64,000 bases of DNA from Aphrocallistes beatrix (GCA_963281255.1 OY725488.1:5169925-5233924); one strand, 5' to 3'. Positions 43,126 through 54,672 are shown, numbered from the stretch's first letter. The notes: generated by a model from the letters alone, not told the origin. Program-made: numbers and translations.

Positions 43126-43744
43126 TAATTACTGCTAACTACTGTTACATTGTTAAATTTACTCAGGTTAGTTTTACGTCTTGTTCCATTCTCAAAAAAT
43201 TGCTATACCTTAACGAGTATCCATCGTGTAACATCTGGTTAATTGGCTTCAATTACCCGGTTCCTTTGACTTGAAATACCCGGGTTTTGATAGCAATAGA
43301 AATTTAGGAACCGGGTAATACCCGAGTATTTGAGACCCGGATCCCACCACTAATTAGAACGTCAAAATTGAAGACAAAAACGAGGTATTAATTATGCAGG
43401 TAAACCTCCGAAATGGGACACTTTTGGGAGCAGCACTTATGCCGGATCTTCAGAGGTTGTCGCATTTCGATGGTTTCCCCCATATAACAATAAATTATAC
43501 AGTAAACGACTTTAATTTGACATAAAAGTTTAGAAGTAGTCAAAAAGGAAGTTACTTAGGGCATTTCAAAAGTACTGATCACTATTGATTTTTGACAGCT
43601 ATTGTATATCTAATGCACCAATTAATACAATCCAGATAGCATTACCCATTCTCTCCTAATATCTAAAAGAAATTTTAAGATAGCATAAGTATTTTTCTTA
43701 TAATCATCATATCAATCTTGTCAGTTTTGGCTACTTATACATTT

Positions 43745-45564
43745 ATGGCTTCAAAATCGTCAATTATTGAACAAGAGCAAAGGGTGTATATATCAAGTTT
43801 CGTTCACTGCTAAAAGATTCGAACAGGAACATCCACAACGATCTCGTGGAAGTTTGTGGAGATCAAGCACTTGCTTATTCCACGGTTAGAAGATGGGCTC
43901 AACTATTCAGAGAGGGAAGAGACAGCATTGAAGATGAGCCTCGGACTGGTAGGCCTAAATCTGCAACCTGTGAACCCTCAATTGAGTTAGTTGGTGAATT
44001 TCTTCGAAATGACCCTTGCTGCTCTATTGAATAGATTTCTAAGTATATAATATCTCAACGGGAAGTATTTACCGCATTCTGAAGGAAGATATCGGAGTAG
44101 GGAAGGTTTGCGCTCGGCGGGTGCCGTATTTGCTGTCAGAGGCCCAGATAATTCAGAGGGTAGAATGTGAAAATCTTCTACATTACGAAAAATTTGATGC
44201 AAGGCAACTCTATGAGATAGTAACTACAGGGTGGCTTGTAAGTTCTGTCCCAAGCTTTATTAGGTATAAAATTTCTTAAACTCAAACAATCTTAGTTATT
44301 ATGGTCTTTAGAGATTGTAATTCGAATATTTTCAATGATTTTAAAAGATTTTTCGATTCTATGACTTAGAAATATGTTTTGTATGGTGAGTTTTGAGAAA
44401 AAAAATGTGTCCTGGCACGCAGCGAAAATCGTGAATCAGGGCCCACTGCTTTTCAAGTTATCTTCCCAGAGTCTTCAAATCCTAGGAAAAATTACCTCAC
44501 ACATTTTCTTCGAACACTATAAATTTGTAGAAATATAGAATGTTTAGATCAGTATATATTGAGAACCTTTTGGATCAGATTTTTTGGTGATGTGTAAAAA
44601 AGTGCCATTTTGGGTGATTTTGCAAAATGTACCAAATTTGCAGTCGTGAAATAATAACTTTATCTCGTTTCTGATAATGAATGCAATGGATTTGTGAAAT
44701 ATTTTGGTGCTAAATCGTCATGGAACATCGATTTTAGAGACATTTTTTAGAAGCAGTGCCCTGGATTCTCGATTTTCGCTGTGAGCCAGGACACATATTT
44801 TTTTCACAAAACTCACCATACAAAACACAGTTCCAGTTCTTAGACTCGAAAAATCTTATAAAATCATTGAGAATATTCGAATTACAATCTCTAAAGACCA
44901 TAATAACTAAGATTGTTTGAGTTTAAGAAATTTTATACCTAATAAAGCTTGGGACAGAACTTACAAGCCCCGTATAGATAAAACTTGGATTTACTATTCA
45001 CAACCTAAATCCAAGGAAAAGTCTAAGTGTTGACTGCATTCGGACGAACCCCGACCTAAAAAACCGCGTCCAGATTTCCGTTCCAAGAAGGTAATGTACG
45101 CAATTGCATTTGACGCCGACGGCCCAGTTGCTCAAGTTTGCGTTCCGAAGGGCCAGAATGTTACTGGATACTTTTATTGCACTCGTGTGCTCGCAGAAGT
45201 CAGTAAACACTACGCAGAGCGTCGGTCGAGAACTGTCCCTCGTGGAATAAAACTTCTACATGACAATGCCAGTAGCTATAAAACTAAACAAGTCGCCGCA
45301 TACATCGAGGATATAGGGATGAAAACACTGAATCACCCTCCCTATTCCCCTGACCTAAGTCCTTGTGACTTCTGGTTGTTTTCCAAGCTGAAAAATCATC
45401 TCTCTGACAAGGAGGAGTTCACTAGTCGAATGGAGATCTGATTCGCCATTCACAAGTACCTGAAATCGATCCCACAGACGGAGTATAAAAAGACATTCCG
45501 CTGCTGGGTAGACCGTCTAAAGGAGTGTATTCGCGTCAAGGGAGACTATTTCGAGAATATGTAA
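43745..45564 (+). pseudogene. mariner transposase pseudogene
   Basis: From MASKSSIIEQEQRVYISSF, through an early stop and shift, to the DNA-binding half (STVRRWAQLFREGRDSIEDE, RTGRPKSA, VCARRVPYLLSEAQ), then VTTG at the edge of the insertion. After it come DKTWIYYSQP (first Asp), LLHDNASSYKTKQ (second Asp, normally HDNARPH) and YSPDLSPCDFWLFSKLK (third Asp), ending GDYFENM. Stops at about 44032, 45033 and 45441 and the palindrome kill it. The Arg-Pro-His to Ser-Ser-Tyr change next to the second Asp is a further defect. Confidence 0.85.
44227..44974. mobile_element. Palindromic element Z inside the mariner
   Basis: Arms of about 270-300 bp run from 'ggcttgtaagttctgtccca' to its mirror, with 'taaagaccataataacta' and 'ccaggacacat' (or mirror images) in both. 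A likely TA on each side, but the outermost bases of the arms differ, so limits are good to a few bases. One arm of a second copy lies at about 54370-54672. Confidence 0.75.
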
Positions 45565-45894
45565 TTAAATAACACATCAGTCGTTGCTTAATATCAAATT
45601 GGTGGGGGGTGATCAGTACTTTTGAAATGACCTAAGTAATATAGGTTTTGCTGAAGTAAGGGGAGAAAAAATCAATCGCTGCTCCCCGATTGATTTTTTC
45701 TCCCCTTACTTCAGCAAAACCTATATTAACTTCCTTTTTGACTACTTCTAAACTTGTTATTCAAATTAAAGTCATTTACTGTATAATTTATTGTTATATG
45801 GGGGAAACCATCGAAATGCGACAACCTCTGAAGATCCGGCATAAGTGCTGCTCCCAAAAATGTCCCATTTCGGAGGTTTACAGTATGGATTAGA

Positions 45895-46310
45895 GGGAGG
45901 GCGTTGCAATTGATCGAATTTGAAGGTTTGCAATTGATCGAATTCGGTAGGTTTGCAATTGATCAAACTAAGGTTTGCAATTGATCAACTAAGGTTTGCA
46001 TTTGATCAACGAAGGTTTGTAATTGGTCAACTATTGTCGGCATTTGATCAACAAAGGTTTGTAATTGGTCATCTGGGGTTTGCAACTATATTCACAATGG
46101 TTTTCACTATAATTTATTTTAGTAATATAAATGAATTGAAAGTATTATAATGAGAATGAAGAATATAATCATGAAAAAAATAAATGATATATTAGTTTAG
46201 ATAGAATAGGCAATTAGATGAATATTGGTATCCGATCTGCAATTGTAGAACGGTAGATAGGGCATACATTCCCAACTTAGTTGATCAATTGCAAATCTAC
46301 CAGATTTCCG
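45895..46310. repeat. Short-unit array 'ggtttgcaattgatcaa'
   Basis: Eight to nine copies of a ~20-25-bp unit (45900-46085), some reading 'attggtcaac'. A single inverted copy lies at about 46277-46305 ('gatcaattgcaaatctacc'). Looks like a small foldback element with one array reduced to a single unit. Confidence 0.6.
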
Positions 46311-46455
46311 AGGGGGTGTCAAAATATTTCGAAATATAAGGACCGGGGGGAATCATTCTGCGGGGGGCCCAAATTTTTTGTTTGACAGTCCTTGAATCTG
46401 ATTCGTAATTGTTACTTATTCGCATGCGAATAGTAGCTGCTTATTCGCATGTGAA

Positions 46456-46590
46456 AGTAATTTTCAATATCAATAGTAATAAATTTCCGCACCTGAAATA
46501 TAATCAGGTACTGATTGCAATAACGGCAAAAATGACAATATGTGCAGTAGGTAAATATTGACGCGGGTGAAGGAGCTGAAACCTGTTTCT
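46456..46590. repeat. Repeat S, copy 2, right part
   Basis: Matches the end of 17320-17610 ('aaatattgacgcggg' against 'aaatattgatgcggg'). Confidence 0.5.
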
Positions 46591-46592
46591 GA

Positions 46593-47516
46593 TTAGAAAA
46601 TATGTCCGGGATTGTAAGCCCTATCTAGGACACTAGGATTGTGAATCGCATATAACTTGAGCACCTCTATAGCACTGATAACATCCTTGTCAGAAGGCAC
46701 TGAAGGTTCCGGGAAGTCCTGAGAAGTCTCATCTAGTGTGATGTCCTGATCATTGATACATGAGTGAAGTTCAGCTTCCCAGCCAGTTGATTCCAAAGTA
46801 TGAACCTGGCTGCAACGAACCACTCCCACATTTTCTCATTGAGATCTTCGTTTTTTACGCGTTTAGCAGCATGATGGCAGTTGTTCTCGGCCAATGTCTC
46901 AAGTTCTAGCTTTCGTTTAACCACGCAGTTAACAACTCCAAGGGAAACGCCGACAACGGCCCGCTGACTACTTTTTTCACCTTCCTTCAAGATCTCTAAC
47001 CTCTGTGAAAAGGTTAGATTCTTTCTGGATTTTGTGGAAGACATTGTGATGATTTGTTTTGAGATAGAAAGACCAAAGATTTGAACAAAATGTCTTCATA
47101 CAGACAGTGGTAGTATTTGTATGCTTACCAAACAATGGGAAATGGCTTCCTTTTCATATAAACAACTGTCATTTCAATAATCAGTCATGTAAAGAACAAA
47201 ACAAACATCGATCACACTGATCCCACAAACTGTGAACAAAATACTTATAGCCCATAGCCCACTGACTGTCATGTTGATCCCCAGAAATTATGATAAACAC
47301 TTATGTTCCTTAATGGGAGGTCCATATGAATGGATAAGTGACATTTGGGACACAAAGGAGTGTTCCCTGTTCACTATATGGAGGTGTTCCTTAATGGGAG
47401 GTAGGTATCAATGTTAAAGGATAGGAGAAAATCGGACTTAAAAAAGGAGTCCCCTAAGCGGAAGTATTCCTTAATCGGAGGTGTTCCCTATGGAGGTTTT
47501 ACTGTACATCATTAAT
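46593..47516 (-). pseudogene. Tigger/pogo transposon with internally deleted transposase
   Basis: Minus-strand ATG at 47044: MSSTKSRKNLTFSQRLEILK, then GVSLGVVNCVVKRK and NEDLNEKMWEWFVAAR, the psq and CENP-B-type DNA-binding start of Tigger proteins. After one frameshift it continues directly with a Tigger C-terminal end (VPSDKDVISAIEVLKLYA). The whole DDE catalytic core is missing. The terminus at 47516 is the mirror of CAGTAAAACCTCC, followed by TA-like bases; repeated 'ccttaatgggaggt' phrases occupy 47310-47500. Non-autonomous deletion derivative. Confidence 0.75.
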
Positions 47517-47536
47517 CGAGTTTTAATAGTAAGGAC
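47517..47536 (-). repeat. 5' end remnant of Helitron-like family A
   Basis: 'attaatcgagttttaatag' followed by 'taagga' (minus strand TCCTTACTATTAAAAC) abuts the Tigger relic; only the terminal part remains. Confidence 0.6.
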
Positions 47537-47759
47537 ATACTTGTATCTACTCAAGATTCATGTTTACAATAGTAACACTAGTAATCTATCTTTTTCTTCC
47601 AGAGGCAATGATCAGATCACATCTTTTTCCATTGATTTTGTGGACTTGGATTAGTTTTAACCATTAGTCTTTTACAATATACCTGCATTCTGAAACAACA
47701 CCTCGTTTAAAACATTAAAGTCATGCTCGAGTTGAAGTTATGCTTAAGTATCTTAACTG

Positions 47760-48317
47760 GAGTGGAACCTCGAGCTGAGATCCTTCCCCAAAAGTGCACT
47801 TTGGGGGTATGACGCAGGATGTTGAGAATTAGACGTTCACCTTTGGTCCACATTTGAAATTTCCCTTGAACCATATTGAACATTCATCAGTGAATATTAT
47901 CTTATGCCTCCCAAATGAATATTATTATGCTATTTCGCCCACTCAACGCGACCCTTTTCATTTTGAGGAGTGATTCCTGGGTCTCGAATCGGCGTTTTCT
48001 TAGAAACTCCATGCTTTTTATTGTTCGCCGCACAGACTCTCTAGACATATCATGCATACAGATATGCGAGGATTGTTTCTTAATGAACTAGATGAAAGAG
48101 ATGAAAGAATGAAAGAGAAATCTTATTATTCTGTCATTTTCATCGGTCTCCCTGCTCCTTTACGATGCTTCAAACTTTCAGATTTGATAATTTTCGATTC
48201 TACATTGTAAACACTCTTCGATGAAACTCCACACCGCTTCGCAATTTTTTTGGAGTTGTTGTTTTCAGTTTTAACAACTCCGAACTCTGATACGTCTTCA
48301 CGCTTGTTGTGTTGCAA
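47760..48317 (-). pseudogene. Tc1-like transposase relic
   Basis: From 48317: IAKRCGVSSKSVYNVESKI and SLKHRKGAGRPMKMTE, a Tc1 helix-turn-helix with its GRP-type hook. After breaks come SMEFLRKRRF (about 48000) and weaker similarity to about 47770. Stops and shifts throughout; no complete catalytic triad. A Tc1-type terminus 'cactgcctggccaaaagta' at 49557-49590 could be its other end or belong to another copy. Confidence 0.6.
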
Positions 48318-48758
48318 TCTCTACCCAGAATAATCAAGTATGATAGTTAACTACCAAATAGGTTTATAATTGGGAAATAATTAGTAAGGATTATGCTACA
48401 AAATTGAGAGAAAGTTTGTTTAATATAAAAATAAAATCGAAAACACAAAATTGGAAATATTTTTAGTCTATATGTTTCATGTCATCTAACATTGAACACT
48501 TGGTGTATACTTGATTCATATTTAGTTAAATTTCAATTATTTTTCATCATAAAGCTAGTATAAGACTGATCCAAAAACTCTACTGTTAAACTTTCGAAAC
48601 CTGACAGACATATTGACAAATTACTATTATCGGCAGAACCACAAATGATGGAATAAATTTCAGTCATCTAGTAGTTTGTAGGTTTACGAATTAGAATTCA
48701 ACCCATTATTTTTTTTAAAGATTTACAAAAGATAAACATATAAAACATGTTAAAATAA
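48318..48758. other. No gene recognised
   Basis: AT-rich; nothing identified. Confidence 0.4.
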
Positions 48759-48906
48759 GGGCATGCCTAATTTCCGGGACGGGACGGGATACCGTCCCGG
48801 AAATTAGGTATCTTAACCCGTCCCGTCCCGGAAATTAGGGACCTTTCTGTCCCGTCCCGGAGATTAGGCATCTTGACTCGTCCCGTCCCGGAAATTAGGC
48901 ATGCCC
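48759..48906. mobile_element. GC-rich palindromic MITE (family X, copy 2), 8-bp duplication
   Basis: 148 bp with ends GGGCATGCCTAATTTCCGGG mirrored; a perfect TAAAATAA lies on both sides (48751-48758, 48907-48914), so hAT-type. Shorter than copy 1 by repeat-unit loss. Confidence 0.85.
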
Positions 48907-48914
48907 TAAAATAA

Positions 48915-50144
48915 ATTTATATTAATTATGGGTTGACTTCTAATTAATAAACGTATCAAGTAAATAGATTGCTGAAAGTCATGATGACGATATCATTGTT
49001 TCTGCCGATATATAAGGTGTCTCGAAAGTTCTGCAACAACCAATTTACTTTGTTAATTTGACTAAGATCACTTGGTTTTATTCTAAATTAGCCTGCATAA
49101 ATGAAATCTAGCGCCCTTCTTGCATAGAAATGAGTCCAACTCATTAAGCAAAAGACATTTCTTATAAAATTTTAAATAATTACATAACATTGACTCCAAA
49201 ATTTAGAGCTCAAAAGTGCCAAGTTTGTAGATCACTATTTTTCTGATGAATTGTAACATTAATCACTTATATTCTATAATTAAATCATAATATACTAAAA
49301 TAATATTATTACTTTTGATTTATGTAACGGTAATCTTTCGATAAGAACAAGTATTTTTAAAGTATAGCCATAAAATGTACCTGGAATATGAGTTTCCTTT
49401 ATTGAGATAAAAATATTCTTTATGAGACAACTAAATATATGATCCATCATTGCAAATAAATTGAGAAATGCAGGGCATTGGGAATGCAAAATAATTAAGA
49501 TAATCCTCTCTATTTTTGATCAAAAAGAGGTATCGGATATTTGAACTATTTATCTACACTGCCTGGCCAAAAGTATTGGAACACCATATTGCTTTGCATC
49601 ATAAATAATACTAAATGGGTCTCTCCATTTGGGCCAATTCATTAACTCACGACAGCTACTGAAAATCTGATATCAAATTCGAAATCTACACACTGGAGTT
49701 ACTCAGTTTAGAAGTTTTCTATTCATCAATTATGCCGAGAGGGAATTAATATCGCTTGTACCACCTTGATCCACTTGTTCCCATAATATATAATGGTGGT
49801 AAGTGGCACAAGGTGATACAGGTACTAGTAATTATGCTTTGGAATGGGTTATCTATAGGAACCTTCTAGATTGATTTATATTTAGTATATCAACTTTTCT
49901 GAACATGCTCCCCATCGTTTTTCAATTGTCTCTTAAATAGATGAAAAATTGCGAATCCCTTGTCACTTGTCACTGTGGCGTGATTTCAAATGATCAATAT
50001 TTCTTCACATGGTTTATTATTCCTTCATTGGAAAAAACTTGCTTGCAAAGCAGGCACATTGGAGTTGCTCATTGCATAGAGGTTTAGCAAAGCCGTATTT
50101 GATATAATCAGCGCTAAATTGTCTACATTTCTTTCCATTGTCAT
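48915..50144. other. No gene; one Tc1-type terminus
   Basis: A Tc1-type end lies at about 49557 ('ctggccaaaagtattggaac'). Otherwise AT-rich sequence with no recognisable gene. Confidence 0.4.
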
Positions 50145-51240
50145 GGCCTGCTATATATAGGGCCAAACAGTAAATTGCGGATTTTGGACTAGGGATGCGG
50201 TAGAAGATGGTTGAACTTAACATGATCAGGCTAAAATCATTAACCAAGCACAATAGAGCTTAGGAATGTATTACCAGCATATATAAATATAGTATCAAAG
50301 TACTTATATTCGTTGCTAAAATTTTGATTAGTCATCATATGATTGCGGCGCAATAGGTTATATTTAAGAAGAATTTAGTGATTTTCAGAGCCGGTTTAAG
50401 GGCACTTCTAAATATAATTTTCTGCATAGAACTGAACTGCGTGCGAATGGGTTGATGCGAAAAATCTTATACTTTTTCATAGAATGTTGCTACATTCCAG
50501 CATTGCTATGGAAACGCTTTTTGTTCAATTGGCGTCATATCTTGAAAACCGCAATAACTAGGCATTTAAATTGATGCTATTTGATATCCAATAGGCCAGG
50601 GCTGTATCAACTCATTTTGAGTTGGCAAGATCAACTCATTTTTCTGAATGAGTTGAATGAGTTGGTCGTGGTCAAATGAATGAGTTGAATGAGTTAATAG
50701 CTCACTGAAATGAGTTGAAATGAGTTTTAGAATTGAGTTGGTTACAATCACTCATTTTAGAAATGAGTTGGTTACAATCAACTCATTTCAAAATGAGTTG
50801 TTTGAACAACTCATTTTGAAATGAGTCGGTTTCAACCAACTCATTTTACGTTATTTATCAACCATATTCATTGCCTATGTTTCAAAACCATTTAAACAGG
50901 GTAATATACGTATTGCACACTTACACCTTCATTATTCAAGTTGCTAAAAATGTTTAATTAATGAGTTGAATGAGTTGAACAAATGAATTAATTGAATGAG
51001 TAGAATGAGTTGAATGAGTTGGTTACATAAAGCTGGATGAATTGAATGAGTTGAATGAGTTGGTGCCTAGAAAATGAGGTTTTTTACCAACTCAAAATGA
51101 GTTGATACAGCCCTGCAATAGGTTGCTTCTCATTAAGCGATAAAATAATTTCTATGCCTAAATTCAATTGTTTACAAGTCATTAGACAGAATACCAAATG
51201 TGACCAATATGATAAATTCACTTTTCTGACATTGATACTT
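50145..51240. mobile_element. Palindrome family P, copy 5 (one arm), with hAT MITE
   Basis: From 'catggcctgctatatatagg' through 'tgttgctacattccagc' and 'gctatggaaacgc' to about 51240: one arm plus centre of family P. The second arm is missing. Interrupted by 50597-51115. Confidence 0.7.
50597..51115. mobile_element. hAT-type MITE packed with 'gaatgagttg' repeats
   Basis: Ends CAGGGCTGTATCAACTCATT and its mirror; flanks CAATAGGC (50589-50596) and CAATAGGT (51116-51123), 7 of 8 identical, and other P copies support the latter as original. More than 25 direct or inverted CAACTCATT/AATGAGTTG units fill it, far more than the few subterminal transposase sites hAT elements normally carry. Confidence 0.85.
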
Positions 51241-51420
51241 GTTTGGTGCAATTATAAAATTGGTTTCTAACAAAGTTATGATGAACTTTATGTCCTTAAT
51301 TGCCAATATTCAGAAACACCCATATTTTTGAAATTCGACCTCTATTTCTGTAATTGTTTTCCTAACAAAACTTAATATTAATCCCAGCCACCCCAGCGCC
51401 TCCATTCAGTATAATAATAA

Positions 51421-52200
51421 CAAGTGCGCTTCGCTTACTTGCGCTGCGCGGCTTGCGGACACTGTGTGTCCGCAGAGTTGCCCTGCGGGCGCCTGGAGTT
51501 TCTCAGTCTAGCCCATTTTGGGAATTCTTTTTATTTATGTATAAATATTTTGAACAAAAGTAAACCAATAATTACTCATATCGATCTGAAAATATAATAT
51601 TCGAATTCTACACCCCTAAAAACCCCATGTCAGCCGTTGGATGCTAGTCTCGAGCCTATTTTTGTAATTTGTTTACTTTATCTATCTATTGTAAACAAAA
51701 GTAAACAAATAATTTCTCATATCGATCTGAAAATATGATATTCGAAATCTACATCCCTAAAAACCCCATGTCAACCGTTGGAAGCTAGTCTCTAGCATAA
51801 TTTTCAAAATTCGTCAAATCGTGTGAAAATGTGTATAAGAAAATGTGTATATAAATGTGAATAACCTTTTTTACTGCCATACTCTATAATATAATTGAGA
51901 CATTTATATAAGTTATTGCTTTGAAGTATTAATAACAATGACAGCCTACAATAGTGTCGTACATAGATTTCTATTGTGAGAGTGAAGCCGTACATAGTAT
52001 TGTATAGAAAAGGTGTGAAAAATTGTTTTCCAATTTTTTGCAGAGGTGTGAAAATTTCGCTTAGATATTCGAACTTAATCGTAGATTCATCATTTGACAC
52101 CTACATGCCAATTTTCGTATCTCTATGACTTGCCAATTCTTCAATCAATCCGGACAAACAAACAAACAAACAAAACAAAAAAATCCTAGCATTTTAATAT
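51421..52200 (-). mobile_element. Helitron-like family B, copy B2
   Basis: Hairpin 3' end at the left (TGCGGACAC-TGT-GTGTCCGCA), two internal ~140-bp units (from 51591 and 51730), 5' end 'atattaaaatgctagga' at the right. Directly followed by the 3' end of B3, head-to-tail. Confidence 0.8.
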
Positions 52201-52205
52201 AATAA

Positions 52206-53738
52206 CAAGCGCGCTTCGCTTGCTTGCGATGCGCGGCTTGCGGACACTGCGTGTCCGCAGAGTCGCCCAGCGAGCGCCTGGAGTTACTTAATCTAACCTA
52301 TTTTGGGATTTTTTTACTTTATATAAATATTGTAGACAAAAAACGAATAATTTCTCATATGGATCCGAAAATATAATATTCGAAATCTAGAGCCCTGAAA
52401 ATCCCATGTCAACCGTTGGAAGCCAGCCTCTAGCTTATTTTTGTAATTTGTTTACTTTATGTACCTATTGTAAACAAAAGTAAAAAAATAAATTACCATA
52501 TTTACTCGAAAATATGATATTCGAAATCTACACCCCTGAAAACCCCATGCCAACCGTTGAAAGCAAGTTTCTAACATAATTTTGAGATTTGTTTACTTTA
52601 TGTACCTATTGTAAACAAAGGTAAACAAATTAACTATCATATTTACTCGAAAATATGATATTCGAAATCTACACCCCTGAAAACCCCATGCCAACCGTTG
52701 GAAGCAAGTTTCTAACATAATTTTGAGATTTGTTTACTTTATGTACCTATTGTAAACGAGGTGCATGCATTAGTTCGAATTTCAAAGGTTGTCAATAGTT
52801 CGAATATCATAGGTTGTCATTAGTTCGACTCGGTTTTGCTAGGGTTGTCATTAGTTCGACTCGGTTTTTGCTAGGGTTGTCATTAGTTCGACTCGGTTTT
52901 GGGAGAGTTGGCATTAGTTATAAATGATCAATTCATTGATATTTACTCATTGTTATGCTTCCAAACCTCACAAAATTAAAATACCACTTTCGCCGTCAAT
53001 TTGACACTGTTTCAAACTTAAAATGCCTACTTTCACTTTCTGCGATTATTTTCTCCGCAACCATATTTCCGTTAATGAATGTTTACTCTCAATAAAATCG
53101 AGTCGAACTAATGACAACCCTAGCAAAACCGAGTCGAACTAATGACAACCTTAGCAAAAACCGAGTCGAACTAATGACAACCTTAGCAAAAACCGAGTCG
53201 AACTAATGACAACCTATGATATTCGAACTAGTGACAACCTTAAGATTCGAACTAATGCAGCGTCCCCATTGTAAACAAAGGTAAACAAATTAACTATCAT
53301 ATTTACTCGAAAATATGATATTCGAAATCTACACCCCTGAAAACCCCATATCACCCGTTGGAAGCTAGTCTCATATATTATATTTTTCAAAATTCGTAAA
53401 AAGGTGTGAAAATATGTATATAAAGGTGTGAAAATATGCACATAATCTTTTTTATTGCTATACGTTATGATACATTTAAGATATCAAACATAAGTTGTGG
53501 CTTTGAAGTATTAATAACAAAGAGAATATATTGTAGTGTCGTTCAATTATTTCTATTGTGATAGTGTAAGCCATATATATTGTATAGAAAAGATGTGAAA
53601 ATTTCGCTTAGATCTTAGAACTTAATCGTAGTCATATCATTTGACACCTACATGCCAATTTTCATATCTCTATGACTTCTCAATTCTTCAATCAATTCGG
53701 ACAAACACAAAAAAATCCTAGCATTTTAATATATAAGA
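52206..53738 (-). mobile_element. Helitron-like family B, copy B3, with foldback insertion
   Basis: 3' hairpins at 52206 (TGCGGACAC-TGC-GTGTCCGCA), four internal ~141-bp units (52369, 52508, 52649, and one cut by the foldback, resuming at 53309), 5' end reading TCTTATATATTAAAATGC on the minus strand after a host A. The TC start and CTTG end agree with family A. Confidence 0.8.
52758..53267. mobile_element. Foldback-type element FF with 9-bp duplication
   Basis: Ends GAGGTGCATGCATTAGTTCG and the mirror CGAACTAATGCAGCGTCCCC. Arms are inverted arrays of a ~31-bp unit ('ttagttcgactcggttttgc'). Perfect ATTGTAAAC on both sides (52749-52757, 53268-53276). The neighbouring repeat unit of B3 at about 52607-52630 shows the intact target. 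The outermost bases match element EE although the arrays differ. Confidence 0.9.
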
Positions 53739-54089
53739 TAATATACAATTATATAGCGCAGATTCCATATTAGTATGTTCAAGTGTAGAAACGAATATTA
53801 AATCAAATTCGAGTATCACTTACAGTTAGTTTTCTAGATTATGATGGATCATATATTTAGTACTATATTCCATCGAAATTTTGATAGCGTGCGAATAATT
53901 GTCCAGTCAGTGCACAAAGTAATAAAATCTCAAAATATGCTAGAGATTAGCTTTCAACTATTGACTTGTTGTTTGAAAGGGTCTAGATTCCAAATATCGT
54001 ATTTTGAATCCTCATTAGACAAACTACAATCAGCCAACCGATTTAAATTGAATAAATATCTTTTGATGAAAATGTGATAAATCCTGCAT
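53739..54089. other. No gene recognised
   Basis: AT-rich. The interval 53900-54020 weakly resembles the internal unit of Helitron-like family B. Confidence 0.4.
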
Positions 54090-54345
54090 TGTAAAATTAG
54101 CGTTATACCAGGAATTTACTTGCTAGTTACTACCTTTTTATTTTTTTGGAGGAACAAAAGGTTGTAGGTAAATTTTCAGGAAGGCGGGCAGAAAAAAGTA
54201 GCAAGTAAATTGTCCGGACACCTTGAGAAATTAGACATGGTTAAACATAAAATTTCTGAATCTGAAATTAATCAAATATTTCTACAAATCGTTAGATTCG
54301 CAATCGTTTCTGTCTTACACTACAGGATCAATAATTATCCACCCG
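54090..54345. repeat. Repeat shared with 60186-60400
   Basis: 'gggatttacttgctagtta'-like start, 'agtagcaagtaaatt' and 'ctgaaattaatcaaatattt' recur at 60186-60400 in the same order. Unknown class. Confidence 0.5.
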
Positions 54346-54369
54346 TCCACCTTAATGCCAGTCAAAAAA

Positions 54370-54672
54370 TTTAGAGTGTTCGAGGAAAATGTGTGTGCTA
54401 ATTTTTCCAAGAATTTGAAGACTCTAGAAAGATAATTCGAAAAGCAGTGGTCTCTGATTCGCGATTTTCGCTGCGTGTCTGGACACATTTTTTCTTCTCA
54501 AAACTCGCCATATTAATTAAACACATTTCTAAATATTAGAATTGAAAAATCTTTTAAAATCATTGAAAGTATTCGAATTACGATCTCTAAAGACCACAAT
54601 AACTAAGATCGTTTGAGTATAAGAAATTATATACCCAATCAAGCTTGTAACAAAACTTATTGGTCACCCGGC
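54370..54672. repeat. One arm of palindromic element Z
   Basis: Matches the right arm of 44227-44974 ('ctctaaagaccacaataact', 'gattttcgctgcgtgtctgg'). The other arm is absent. Confidence 0.6.

Larger units (their letters stand above)
43555..45636 (+). mobile_element. Full-length mariner with its own palindromic insertion
   Basis: Ends CTTAGGGCATTTCAAAAGTA and the mirror ...GAAATGACCTAAG with TA duplicated (43553-43554, 45637-45638). Without the 748-bp insertion at 44227 the length is about 1.33 kb. The intact mirror arm of BB at about 45730-45752 shows the pre-insertion TA. Confidence 0.9.
43400..45882. mobile_element. Palindromic element BB hosting a mariner
   Basis: 'gtaaacctccgaaatgggac' at the left is mirrored at the right (45863-45881). 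The arms also share 'cagcacttatgccggatctt' and 'gtcaaaaaggaagtta'. A second, tight palindrome (about 45636-45730, centre 'gctgctccccgatt') forms the middle. The mariner sits in the left arm. Confidence 0.8.
40345..46455. mobile_element. 6.1-kb composite with inverted ends (RR)
   Basis: Left arm (about 40345-40500) and right arm (about 46300-46455) share in inverted order 'attcgcatgcgaataag', 'caattacgaatca', 'attcaagga' and a 'tttcgaaatattt' end. Between them lie a hAT-like MITE, a palindrome with a Tigger MITE, and a palindrome holding a mariner. It splits repeat S copy 2. No transposase of its own was identified. Confidence 0.5.

Noticed and set aside
45636-45735. Tight 90-bp palindrome as a transcription terminator or small RNA gene
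   Set aside because: It is the centre of palindromic element BB and is bounded by the mariner insertion.
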